In this document: positions 1 to 8,567 of the stretch, piece after piece
Numbering within the stretch: the stretch's first letter is position 1
How the letters are laid out: every line of letters begins with the position of its first letter
Source of the DNA: Paraburkholderia oxyphila NBRC 105797
Lineage (GTDB): Bacteria > Pseudomonadota > Gammaproteobacteria > Burkholderiales > Burkholderiaceae
Assembly (NCBI RefSeq): GCF_000685075.1
Contig: NZ_BAYD01000043.1
Location: 1-64,000, forward strand
Reading direction: 5' to 3'
DNA length: 64,000 nt
Made by a program: the position numbers and the translations under genes
Notes under the pieces: generated by a model
The model's input: only the letters and a program-made list of their open reading frames with translations
Told to the model about the DNA's origin: nothing
The model's database searches: none

Positions 1-87
1 ACAAAAAAAAATCAATTCTCAACGACGTTCAAATCACAAAAGCGCGAGCGAATCGCACACCGCTATGCCCGAAGGCGTCCTCCGCCT

Positions 88-1008
88 TCACGCCCCCTGC
101 CCCAAAAAAATCCGAATTTCATCAGCAAGCCAATCGCGCAAGGCGCAAACCTTAGGATCATCGCGACTACCGATGCGATACACGAGATCATGCCCGCGCT
201 CCGACTTCAAACAAATATCCGGAAAAGGCGCCACCAAACGCCCGGCCGCAATATCGTCGGCCACAATCACGCTACGCCCGAGCGCGACACCCTCACCTCG
301 AATCGCGGCTTCGATAGCCATACTTCCATGACTGTAGGCGGAACCACGATCGCTGCGTATGCCCTTGATTCCCGCCAGCGCAAGCCATTGCTCCCAATTG
401 GCCAGCATGCCATCTTCATGCAGCAAGGTACAACGCTTGAGACTCTCGACCGAAGGCCGGCCCGCCCTGCCCTCCCCCTTGGCCTCCCAATAGGCAGGAG
501 TACAAACCGGCGTCACGGTCTCCTCCAGAATCCGCTCGGCAAGCACACGCGGATAACGCCCGCTCCCATACCGGATGGCCACATCGGCCTCCCCGTCATT
601 CAAATCGACATACTTGTCGGTCACTTCGAGGTGAACATCGAGCTCCGGGTGGCGAGCCTTCAGCCGATGCAGCCGCGGCGCAAGCCATTTGTTCGCGAAG
701 GACACGCTGGAATTGATCTTCAGCCGCGTAACGCTATCGTGAGCCCGCAGACGCTCCGCTTCCTTCGTCAACTCCCCCAGCACGCGGGTCACGGCCAGCA
801 AAAACTCGGCCCCCGCCTCGGTCAGCACGATGCGCCGGGTCAAGCGCTGGAACAGCGCAACGCCAAGGTGGTTCTCGAGTGTCTTGATATGCCGGCTCAC
901 CGCGCCATGCGTGACATGCAACTCTTCGGCCGCCAGCGTCATGCTCAACAGCCGCCCGGTGGCCTCGAAGGCGCGCAGGGTTTGCAATGGTGGGAGCCGG
1001 TCGAACAT
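88..1008 (-). CDS. LysR-family transcriptional regulator (GcvA-like)
   Basis: A 306-residue protein of normal LysR length. Residues about 5-60 form the winged helix-turn-helix (PPLQTLRAFEATGR, then AAEELHVTHGAVSRHIKTLE), and the rest is the periplasmic-binding-protein-like effector domain. The pattern (PPLQTLRAFEA, LAAEELHVTHGAVSRHI) is that of the GcvA/AmpR branch, which controls divergent neighbours. It is transcribed away from the membrane-protein gene on the plus strand, with a perfect inverted repeat between the two starts. The inference is that it represses itself and regulates that neighbour. The effector cannot be told from sequence. Confidence 0.93.
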   Translation of the reverse strand: MFDRLPPLQTLRAFEATGRLLSMTLAAEELHVTHGAVSRHIKTLENHLGVALFQRLTRRIVLTEAGAEFLLAVTRVLGELTKEAERLRAHDSVTRLKINSSVSFANKWLAPRLHRLKARHPELDVHLEVTDKYVDLNDGEADVAIRYGSGRYPRVLAERILEETVTPVCTPAYWEAKGEGRAGRPSVESLKRCTLLHEDGMLANWEQWLALAGIKGIRSDRGSAYSHGSMAIEAAIRGEGVALGRSVIVADDIAAGRLVAPFPDICLKSERGHDLVYRIGSRDDPKVCALRDWLADEIRIFLGQGA

Positions 1009-1017
1009 ATCTAAGCC

Positions 1018-1040
1018 ATGCGTGAGTTTTACTCACGCAT
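1018..1040. promoter_or_regulatory. Perfect inverted repeat, probable LysR operator
   Basis: Two 10-bp arms, ATGCGTGAGT and ACTCACGCAT, are separated by TTT. The repeat lies 9 bp upstream of the LysR start and about 100 bp upstream of the divergent membrane-protein gene. Position and symmetry suit an operator for the LysR protein; it could also form a hairpin in the regulator's leader. Confidence 0.55.
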
Positions 1041-1141
1041 TATATGACGACAAATGGTTTGTCAGACGGGAGCGCCACCTTCAATATCGACAGCATCGTT
1101 CAAGGCTCTCTCTGCCGACTCTCTGTTTCGTTGCGCTCATC

Positions 1142-1918
1142 ATGGATCTACTCGTTTTCAAGCTCGTCGTCACGCCGCTGTTGCTGTTGGCCGCCAGTCT
1201 TGCCGTTCGCCGCTGGGGCGAAGCGATCGGCGGTTTCATGGTCGGGCTGCCGCTCACTTCGGGGCCGATCTCGGTGTTCCTCTCGCTCGAGCATGGGCCC
1301 GCCTTCGCGGCCCAGGCCACGGCGGGCTCGCTCGTCGCGACGGTGGCGCAAGTGGCCTTTTGCCTGGTCTATTGCAGGCTCGCGAGCCTCGGATGGCGCA
1401 TGGCGCTCTCGGGCGCCAGCGCGACGTTTGCGGTCGTGGCCGTGCTGCTGCAATGGAGCGATCTGCAGCAAACGGGCTTATTTCTCCTCGCCATCGCGGC
1501 CATCGCGTTCGCGCTCAACCTCATGCCCAACACGGCAGCCAGGAGCGCAAGAGTCGATCCGCCGTGGTGGGACTTGCCCGCGCGCATGGCGCTCATTGCC
1601 GGGCTCGTGGTCGGGGTGACGTTGATCGCGCCTTATGTCGGGCCTGAGGCAAGCGGCGTGCTCGCGTCGTTCCCATTCATGGCGATCATTATCGCGGTGT
1701 TCGCGCATCGCATCGCCGGCCGTGAAGCGCCGCAGCAGGTGATGCGCGGCATGACGGCAAGTCTGCTGGGGTTTGCCACGTTCTTCTTCGTGCTGAGTCT
1801 CGTGTTGACGCGCACGAACCTGGTGGCCGCGTACGGCAGCGCAATTTTCTGCACTCTCGCGATTCAGGCCGTGTCGCTGTACCGGATGCGCATGCCTGCC
1901 GCGCTGCCTGCGGAATGA
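1142..1918 (+). CDS. Conserved polytopic inner-membrane protein
   Basis: A 258-residue, very hydrophobic protein with about eight predicted membrane segments and short polar loops. A conserved-looking N-terminal stretch (RRWGEAIGGFMVGLPLTSGP) follows the first helix. I do not recognise a characterised family; it could be a small transporter or permease-like protein. The ATG at this position begins the first membrane helix directly, and no coding signal precedes it, although the frame stays open further upstream. It is divergent from the LysR gene and is its most likely target. Confidence 0.75.
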   Translation: MDLLVFKLVVTPLLLLAASLAVRRWGEAIGGFMVGLPLTSGPISVFLSLEHGPAFAAQATAGSLVATVAQVAFCLVYCRLASLGWRMALSGASATFAVVAVLLQWSDLQQTGLFLLAIAAIAFALNLMPNTAARSARVDPPWWDLPARMALIAGLVVGVTLIAPYVGPEASGVLASFPFMAIIIAVFAHRIAGREAPQQVMRGMTASLLGFATFFFVLSLVLTRTNLVAAYGSAIFCTLAIQAVSLYRMRMPAALPAE

Positions 1919-1942
1919 GTCGAGCGCTATAGCGAAGTCGGA

Positions 1943-1960
1943 GGGAGCGCATGCGCTCCC
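1943..1960. terminator. Palindromic hairpin between convergent genes
   Basis: The palindrome GGGAGCGCATGCGCTCCC lies between the ends of the membrane-protein gene and the convergent P-type ATPase gene. The T tract is poor (TTAACT), so it is a plausible but weak bidirectional terminator. Confidence 0.4.
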
Positions 1961-1992
1961 TTAACTCTAACCACGCGCGTTCGTACCCGGGA

Positions 1993-4062
1993 TCAGCCCT
2001 GCGCGCTTCCCGCGCCAGCCGCACTCGTTGACGAAGCCGCTGCATCCGCATCGCGCCGCAACAGCCGCCCGGCATTCGCGATGACCACGAGCGCGCCCAC
2101 GTTGTGCAAGATCGCGCTCGCCACGGCGCCAATCACGCCAAGCGCCGCGAGCGCGATCACGGCTACAGTCCATCCGAGGCCGATTGCCGCGTTCGCGGTG
2201 GCAATGTTCCGGCAATGTCTGCCGAGGCGAATACAGTCGGGCAGGCGGCGCAGGTCGTCGGCGAGCAGCACGACGTCCGCCGAGGCCACCGCGATGTCGA
2301 TGCCGCGCTCGCCCATCGCCACGCTCGTCGAGCCCGCCTTGATGGCGAGCACGTCGTTGAGGCCATCGCCAACCACGAGCGGATGATGGCCCGCATCGAT
2401 CTCGCGCAGCACGTAGTCGAGCTTGTCGTGCGGCAGCGCCTGTGCGATCACCGTCTCGATGCCCACCTCGCCCGCGAGCCGTTGCGCCACGCTCTCGCGG
2501 TCACCCGTCACCAGCGCCTCGCGGGCAATGCCGAGCGCACGCAGATCGTCGAGCGCCTCGCGCGCTTCGGGGCGCAATGTGTCTGCGAAGGCGAACCACG
2601 CGAGCAGGCGGCCGTTCAGCGCGAGTCCCGCGCAAGTGCCGTCGAAGTCCGCCGGTGCAGGCGGCAAGTCATGCACGTGTTGCACGAGCAGATCGTGGCG
2701 GCCAAGCACGGCAACACCCGCGTCCGTCTGCGCACGCACGCCGAGTCCGCGCAATTCGCGCGCATCGGCAAATGGCACGGACGCAACCGCCCCCTGCTCC
2801 CCCTCACTCACCAGCGCGCGGCACACCGGATGCGCGCTGCTCAACGCCAGCCGCACCGCCAGCGCTCGCGCCTGCCCCTCGTCCACGCCCGGCTGCCACG
2901 CCACGCGCGTGACGCGCAGCTCGCCGTGCGTGAGCGTGCCGGTCTTGTCGATCACGAGCGTATCGATCTCCGCGATCTTGTCGAGAAACGCCGCATTCCT
3001 GAACAAGATGCCGCGCCGCGCGCCCGCCGCAATGCCCGCGATGGCCGTCGAGGGTGCCGCGAGCACGAGCGCGCAAGGGCACGACGCGACGATCACGGCA
3101 AGCATCGCCGAGGCGTTGGCGCTCACGAACCAGACAATGGCCGCGATCAGCAGCACGAGCGCGAGGTAGGCGTCCATGTAGCGTTCGAGCGCCTGGGTAA
3201 TGGGCGGCTTGGCGGCTTCCGCGCGCTGCATCAGTTCGATGACCTTGCCGAGCGTCGAGTCCTCGCCCACCTGCGTGATCTCCACGCGCAACGGCCCGTC
3301 GAGGTTGATCGAGCCGCCGTACACGCTCGCGCCCTCGCCCGCGTCCTGCGGCAGCGATTCGCCCGTGATCGGCCCGTTGTCGATGCTCGAGCGGCCGTGA
3401 CGCACGACCCCGTCGGCGGGAATGCGCGCGCCCGGCAACACGTCGACGAGGTCGCCCGGGCACAGCGCGTCGTACGGCACCTCTTCGATCGCCCCCTCAC
3501 CGTTCACGCGCCGCACGTTGCCGGAGGTCAGGCGCCCGAGCGCGCGTATGGCCTCTTGCGAGCCGAGCACGCTGCGCTCCTCGAGCGCGTGGCCGAAGGT
3601 CATCACGATGGGCAGCAGCGCGGCCGTCGTCATGTCGCCCACGGCCCAGGCGCCCAGCATCGCGAGCGCGATCAGGCGATCGGTCACGCCGTGCAGGCTC
3701 GGCGACTTGAGGCTGTGCCATGCGCCCGCGAACACCGGCGGCGCGACCACCAGCGAGGCCGCCGCCGCGAGCAGTTGCGCAAGCGTCGCGCCACCGCGTG
3801 CGCTAGTGGGCCAGAGCCACGACCAGGCAAGCGACAGCAGGAGCAGGCCACCCGCGACGAGCGCGAGCAAGGTATGGCGCGTGATGGCGCGACGCTCGGC
3901 GGCGGACATCGCGAGCGCGTGGACTTCATGGCCGCCGTGCCCGTTGTGCCAATCGTGGCTATCGTGCCCGTGCTGGCCCTCGTGGCCTCGCTGCCCATCG
4001 TGCGCCGCATGCGCCGCGCGAGCGCTGGCCTGCGGCCCCGCCGGTTCATACGGTGTCGTCAT
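1993..4062 (-). CDS. Heavy-metal-translocating P1B-type ATPase with His-rich N terminus
   Basis: A 689-residue inner-membrane cation pump that would use ATP to export a transition metal. Visible motifs: the membrane metal-site CPC at residues 328-330, phosphorylation Asp372 in DKTGTLT, and the hinge motif GDGLND near residue 565. There is no N-terminal HMA CxxC domain; residues about 18-48 are instead rich in His (GHEGQHGHDSHDWHNGHGGH). In the last membrane segment the motif is HNVGALVV, where ZntA-type pumps have an Asp, so Zn/Cd specificity should not be assumed. The start codon overlaps the hflC-like stop by 4 bp, indicating translational coupling as the last gene of an SPFH-protein operon. 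Confidence 0.93.
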   Translation of the reverse strand: MTTPYEPAGPQASARAAHAAHDGQRGHEGQHGHDSHDWHNGHGGHEVHALAMSAAERRAITRHTLLALVAGGLLLLSLAWSWLWPTSARGGATLAQLLAAAASLVVAPPVFAGAWHSLKSPSLHGVTDRLIALAMLGAWAVGDMTTAALLPIVMTFGHALEERSVLGSQEAIRALGRLTSGNVRRVNGEGAIEEVPYDALCPGDLVDVLPGARIPADGVVRHGRSSIDNGPITGESLPQDAGEGASVYGGSINLDGPLRVEITQVGEDSTLGKVIELMQRAEAAKPPITQALERYMDAYLALVLLIAAIVWFVSANASAMLAVIVASCPCALVLAAPSTAIAGIAAGARRGILFRNAAFLDKIAEIDTLVIDKTGTLTHGELRVTRVAWQPGVDEGQARALAVRLALSSAHPVCRALVSEGEQGAVASVPFADARELRGLGVRAQTDAGVAVLGRHDLLVQHVHDLPPAPADFDGTCAGLALNGRLLAWFAFADTLRPEAREALDDLRALGIAREALVTGDRESVAQRLAGEVGIETVIAQALPHDKLDYVLREIDAGHHPLVVGDGLNDVLAIKAGSTSVAMGERGIDIAVASADVVLLADDLRRLPDCIRLGRHCRNIATANAAIGLGWTVAVIALAALGVIGAVASAILHNVGALVVIANAGRLLRRDADAAASSTSAAGAGSAQG

Positions 4063-5093
4063 GGCGCGTGCCCCGGCAAGACGAGGCTCGATGCATCGTT
4101 CGGGTCGATCGTCGTCACGTGTCTGGCCTTCGCGAGCACGGCCTGAACGCGGTCGCGATACGCGCGCGCAACGAGCCCCGGATCGTGGTCGAGCGCGAGC
4201 GCCGCTTCGAGCTGCGCGATCGTGGAGGTCTCCGACTGTGCCGTGGCGACGCGCTCGGCGGCGTTTGCGTGGGCGTCCTGCACGATGCGGTCGGCGTTCT
4301 GCTGCGCGCCCTGGCGCGTCTTCTCGGCGATGGTGCGCGCCTGGGCGATGTCGCGCTCTGCGTTCTGCATCGAGCTCAGCACGGCGTTGAACGCGTCAAT
4401 GGCCGAAGCAGGAAACGATGCCTGCACGTCCATGCGCGCGACCTCGATGCCGAGGCCCGCATGCGCCGCGGTGAGCGCGTCGAGATCGCGCTGGACCGCG
4501 CGCGCAAGGTCGCCGCGCAGCGCTTCGCGGCGCGCGGCCATTTGCTGGTCGGCGGCCACCATCTCCGGGCGCGCCACGAGGATCGCGTCGAGGTCGCGCT
4601 GCGCGAGCGTCTGCGCGACCGCAGCCGAGACGATGCGTTCGAGCGCCGCGTCGAGATAGTCGAGCTGCAACGCGTAGGCATAGGGATTGGCCACACGGTA
4701 GAACAGCGTCGCGCTCACCTGCACGACGCCGTTGTCGCCGGTGAGCACGTAGCCGGACCCGGCGAGCGCGTCGGAATCCATACTCAGCTGCGTGCCCGCG
4801 CGCGGATCGCGCATCAGCGAAACAATGCGGCGCTCGAGCACGCGCTCGCGGCCGGGCACGAGGCGCACCGCTTCGAACGGACGCGGCCAGGCCACCAGCA
4901 AGCCCGCGCCCTGAGTCCTCACGTAAGCGCCAAAGCGCGTCACCACGGCGCTGCTGTCGGCTGGAATGCGGCGCACGTTCGAGGTGGCCCACACGAGCGC
5001 GGCCAGCACCGCCAGCGCCGCGACGAAGCGGAACGACAGGCGGACGGCCTGTGCGCCGGGACCGAGCGCGGGAAAGTTTTCGCGCGTGTTCAT
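4059..5093 (-). CDS. SPFH-domain protein, HflC-like protease modulator
   Basis: A 344-residue membrane-anchored SPFH (stomatin/prohibitin) protein. One membrane segment (RFVAALAVLAALVWATS) lies near residues 20-40, followed by the SPFH domain (VVTRFGAY, VSATLFYRV) and an Ala/Glu/Gln-rich helical tail. HflC normally pairs with HflK on the outside of the FtsH protease. Here the gene sits between an HflK-like gene and a metal ATPase with 4-bp overlaps on both sides, so it is probably a paralogue of the housekeeping HflC serving the pump or its membrane microdomain. The ATG chosen overlaps the upstream stop codon; an open reading frame extends further but only as an antiparallel artefact. Confidence 0.85.
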   Translation of the reverse strand: MNTRENFPALGPGAQAVRLSFRFVAALAVLAALVWATSNVRRIPADSSAVVTRFGAYVRTQGAGLLVAWPRPFEAVRLVPGRERVLERRIVSLMRDPRAGTQLSMDSDALAGSGYVLTGDNGVVQVSATLFYRVANPYAYALQLDYLDAALERIVSAAVAQTLAQRDLDAILVARPEMVAADQQMAARREALRGDLARAVQRDLDALTAAHAGLGIEVARMDVQASFPASAIDAFNAVLSSMQNAERDIAQARTIAEKTRQGAQQNADRIVQDAHANAAERVATAQSETSTIAQLEAALALDHDPGLVARAYRDRVQAVLAKARHVTTIDPNDASSLVLPGHAP

Positions 5094-6163
5094 CGGCCTT
5101 GCCCGTGGGTGCGTGCGGGCGGCGCGGCCGCGCCGGCACCCGCACTGCCGTTCATCCCCGGCGGCCCCTGCACGAGCGCGCGGAACGGCGCCGCGTCGGT
5201 GCGCAGGATCAGGTTCGTGTTCTGGTTGACGACCGAGCCCAGCGTGTCGAGCGAGCGCAGCATCGTGTAGAGCTGCGGATCGGCCGCGTAGCTCTTGCCG
5301 TAGATCGCAGCCGCATCCTTGCGCGACTGCGCCTCGATCTCGGCCGCTTTCACGTTGGCGTCGGCGATCAGCACGCGTGCGTCGCGGTCGGCGTCCGAGC
5401 GGATCTGCGCCGCTTCGCGCAGGCCCTCGGCCGTGCGCTGCGCGGCCACGGTCTCGCGCTCGGCACGCATGCGGTCGACCGTCGCCGAGAGTGTCACGGC
5501 GGGCAGCGTGAGCCGCTCGAGCCCCACCTGCACGACGTGCACGCCATACGCGGCGTACGCCTGGGCGTCGACCTGGCGGCGCAACGCCTCTTCGAATTCG
5601 CCGATGCGCACCTGCGATGGATCGGTATTCACGAGCGACGCGAGATCGAAGCCCGCCGAGGTGGTCTGCAGCGCGGAGCCCACGAGCGAGCGGATCTGCC
5701 GCGCGGCTTCGTCGGGTTCGTTGCGCACCGCGCGCACGAAGCGGCCGACGTCGCCGGCATTGGCCGGCACGCGCCACGCCACATAGGCCTGCACGATGAT
5801 GCGCAGGCCATCGCGCGTACCCACGTCCTGCAGCCCGCTCGAGGTCGTGTGCAGGCGCAGGTCCACCGGCAGCGCCGCTTCGATGGGCGCAGGCAAGCGC
5901 CACGCGAGGCCCGGCGCGAGCACCACGCGCACCGGGTCGCCGAAGCGCGTGATCACGTCCGCCTCGCCCTCGCGCACCTGCACGAAGCTCGCGACCACGA
6001 GCGCGACGATCACGCACGCGAGCGCAAGCGCCGCGCGCAGCGCGAAGCGCGGCCGGTTCGCGGGGGCGCCTGTGCCTTGCTCGCCGCCGTGGCCGTGTCC
6101 ATGTCCATGTCCGTGATGATGAGAGTGCGCATCGCCGTGCGCGTGAAAGAGGCCCACGTTCAA
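5090..6163 (-). CDS. SPFH-domain protein, HflK-like, with His-rich N-terminal tail
   Basis: A 357-residue protein. Residues about 7-26 are a His/Gly tract (HAHGDAHSHHHGHGHGHGHG), followed by one membrane helix near residues 42-65 and an SPFH domain (DVITRFGDPVRVVLAPGLAW, IVQAYVAWRV) with a long helical C-terminal region. The tail ends with a flexible Gly/Ala/Pro stretch, as in HflK. The His tract is a likely metal-binding segment and echoes the one in the ATPase two genes downstream. It is the second gene of the four-gene operon and overlaps the hflC-like gene by 4 bp. Confidence 0.87.
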   Translation of the reverse strand: MNVGLFHAHGDAHSHHHGHGHGHGHGGEQGTGAPANRPRFALRAALALACVIVALVVASFVQVREGEADVITRFGDPVRVVLAPGLAWRLPAPIEAALPVDLRLHTTSSGLQDVGTRDGLRIIVQAYVAWRVPANAGDVGRFVRAVRNEPDEAARQIRSLVGSALQTTSAGFDLASLVNTDPSQVRIGEFEEALRRQVDAQAYAAYGVHVVQVGLERLTLPAVTLSATVDRMRAERETVAAQRTAEGLREAAQIRSDADRDARVLIADANVKAAEIEAQSRKDAAAIYGKSYAADPQLYTMLRSLDTLGSVVNQNTNLILRTDAAPFRALVQGPPGMNGSAGAGAAAPPARTHGQGR

Positions 6164-6254
6164 ATCACCCTGTTCAATGTCGATGCCAGATCCGATGCCA
6201 ATGTCAATGCCAGCGCGTGCGCACTGATTGCGTCCACACGGCCCTGCGCGCGCG

Positions 6255-8231
6255 TCACCATGCCTGCCTCACGCCTGCCGCCGTGGCAGGGGTCAGCGTG
6301 CGCAGGTCGAGGGTCGCGCGGCTGCCGCTCGCGAGACGGTCGTCGATCACGGTCACGTTCGCGCTTTGCAATCCTTTTTGCAGGCTGTGCAGGTAGTACT
6401 CGAAGGCGAACGCGGGGCCGCCCAGGCCTTGCGCGATCACGTCGGCGTCGAAGCCGGCCTGCTGAACGCGCGCGGCGGCCAGCGTGTCGGCCGCGTTCGC
6501 GCTGCCCTGCGCAACGGTTTCGATCGCCTGCTGCTGCGCGCCGCCGATCGTCTGCGCGGCGAAGCCGCGTGCCTGCACCACGCTCGCCTGCGCGCGGATC
6601 TGCGCCGCCTGCACGCCGTGATACGCAGCCGCCGCGCCCGCCGGCGGATGCACGCTCTCGATCACGACCGCCACGACCTCGATGCCGCTCACGAGCGGGT
6701 CGAGCTGACGCTGCACGGCGGCGCGCAGCGTCGCGGCCATGGCGGTCTGCGGCGTATCGAGCAGCGACTGCAGCGTGCGCGACGCGAGATAGCGCACGAC
6801 CTCGCGGTTCGCGATCGAGCGCACCGTCGCGTCCAGATCGACGGTGCGATAGAGGGCGGCGCGCGCCGCCGCGTCTGAGAGGCCGATGCGGTAATCGAGG
6901 CGCACATCGGCGCTCACGATCTGGAAGGCCTGCTGGTCGCCGCTTGTGCCCGCGATCACCTGCGTCGTCTCCCACGGATGCGTGACGTCCCAGAGCCGGT
7001 TGAGCTGGCCGGGCGGGGCGGCGTCGGCGGCAACGGGCGGCGCGGCCTGGCTCGTGTCGTTCGCGCTGCCCGAGACGATCAGCTGATGGACGGCGCCGTT
7101 GTCGATCGGGCGCGCGCGGCCGAAAGGCCAGGGCAGCCCCACATGCAGACCCGGCTGCCACACGGCGACCGGCGCGCCGAAGCGCTCATAGACGGCGCGC
7201 TGATCGGGACCGAGGATCGTCACGCCGCCCAGCAGCCAGCCCGCGAGCATCATGGCCGCGAGCGTGCCCGGCAAGAGGCGCACGAAACTCTGCAGCGCCC
7301 AGTTCTGCCGCAAGTCGATGCCGTAGCGCGCGCGCAATCGCTCATCGAGGGCGGCGAGCGGATGCGCTTGCGGGCGCAACGCGGCAGCGACGACGCTACG
7401 CAGGAACCACGCATCGTCCGCTCCCGCGGAACCCGACACGGGTGCCGCCAGCCATGCCCATGCCGAACGCATCGCCAGTTCGATCGCAACGGCGCCGCTC
7501 AGCACGGCTATCGTGCGTGGCAGCCACTCCGGCGCCGGCTCCCCATGCAAGGACCACACGCCCGCTGCCGCCGCACCCAATGCCGCGACGATCAGCACGC
7601 GCAACAGCCCCACGAGCGCAGCGGATGCGCGCGAAGCGGCGCTACGTTGTGCGTGAAAGCGTTCCGCGACGAGCGCGCCGAACGCGAGCACGAACGTGAG
7701 CGCAACGAACACGAGCAACGCGGCCTGCGTGCCGGCTGGCGCCGGTTCGGGCCGTGCCCACGCGAGCGCGGCGAGCCCGAGCGAAACGAGCGCGATAAAC
7801 GGCACGGCCCAGGGCTGCCAGGGCAAGGCGCGCAACAGGGCGCGCAGGTCGGGCTGGTCGTGGCTTGGCGTCTCGCCGGTCTGGCTGGCCTCGTTGGTGT
7901 CGCCATCCTGCGCGGCACGCGCAGCGTCATCACGCCTGAACGCCAGCCGCGCGAGGCCCAGCAGCGTCTTCCACAAGGGCGCGCGAGCGGACGGTGCAGC
8001 CGCCTCGCGCGCAGCGATGAGCCGCGTGCCGGTCACGGCGATGCCAATATTGAGGCACGCGCTCGCCATGGCCGCGCAAGCGCGCGCATCGAGCGGCAGC
8101 CCCGGCACGCATGCGAGCAAGCCGAGCGCAACACCGAGCCCCAGCGCAAACGCGCCAAGCCGGCTCTCGCCCGCACGGCCGGCGAACCACCCATAGGCTT
8201 CGTGGTTGTCGCGAGCTGCGCGATGCACCAT
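6255..8231 (-). CDS. Large SPFH-domain protein with N-terminal multi-pass membrane region
   Basis: A 658-residue protein, about twice the usual HflK length. The first 330 residues hold several membrane helices in two or three groups; then comes a further anchor (LLPGTLAAMMLAGWLLGG) and an SPFH domain (GPDQRAVYERFGAPVAVWQ, VSADVRLDYRIG), ending in an Ala/Gln-rich helix. A good ribosome site (AAGGA, 6-nt spacing) supports this start. It is the first gene of an operon that continues into HflK-like, HflC-like and P-type ATPase genes. The family is annotated as HflK-like, but the polytopic N terminus is unusual and of unknown role. Confidence 0.82.
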   Translation of the reverse strand: MVHRAARDNHEAYGWFAGRAGESRLGAFALGLGVALGLLACVPGLPLDARACAAMASACLNIGIAVTGTRLIAAREAAAPSARAPLWKTLLGLARLAFRRDDAARAAQDGDTNEASQTGETPSHDQPDLRALLRALPWQPWAVPFIALVSLGLAALAWARPEPAPAGTQAALLVFVALTFVLAFGALVAERFHAQRSAASRASAALVGLLRVLIVAALGAAAAGVWSLHGEPAPEWLPRTIAVLSGAVAIELAMRSAWAWLAAPVSGSAGADDAWFLRSVVAAALRPQAHPLAALDERLRARYGIDLRQNWALQSFVRLLPGTLAAMMLAGWLLGGVTILGPDQRAVYERFGAPVAVWQPGLHVGLPWPFGRARPIDNGAVHQLIVSGSANDTSQAAPPVAADAAPPGQLNRLWDVTHPWETTQVIAGTSGDQQAFQIVSADVRLDYRIGLSDAAARAALYRTVDLDATVRSIANREVVRYLASRTLQSLLDTPQTAMAATLRAAVQRQLDPLVSGIEVVAVVIESVHPPAGAAAAYHGVQAAQIRAQASVVQARGFAAQTIGGAQQQAIETVAQGSANAADTLAAARVQQAGFDADVIAQGLGGPAFAFEYYLHSLQKGLQSANVTVIDDRLASGSRATLDLRTLTPATAAGVRQAW

Positions 8232-8567
8232 CAGGTATCCTTACATAACAATTACGAAAAGCGGGCAAGCGTCGCAACGCTTGTCTGGCGGGCCGAAACG
8301 CGCGCGCCCAATGTAGCGCGCTCGATAAGGAAACTCAACCGCAACGCTCGTGCGCGCCATGCATCAGATGCCCTTCTTGCCGGTCATTCGCTCCCCCATC
8401 GGCAAGCGAATCGGCGCAAAATAGCCTTGCAAACGGACGCTCAAACGCTTCTCCCTTCATTATCAAACGCTCGGCCTGCACGCGCACTGCCCAGGGCCCT
8501 GGGGCAAGCCATGCGCGGCCGGCATCCACAATCAATAAACGCACAACGACCAACGCAACGGGACCCC
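8232..8567. other. Divergent intergenic region, 336 bp
   Basis: This stretch separates the SPFH/ATPase operon (minus) from the diguanylate cyclase (plus) and must hold both promoters. No convincing small gene, RNA or clear operator was seen. Confidence 0.5.

Noticed and set aside
2104..4146. 680-codon open frame antisense to the metal ATPase
   Set aside because: It is a high-GC mirror of the ATPase gene, rich in Arg/Ala/His, with no recognisable domain.
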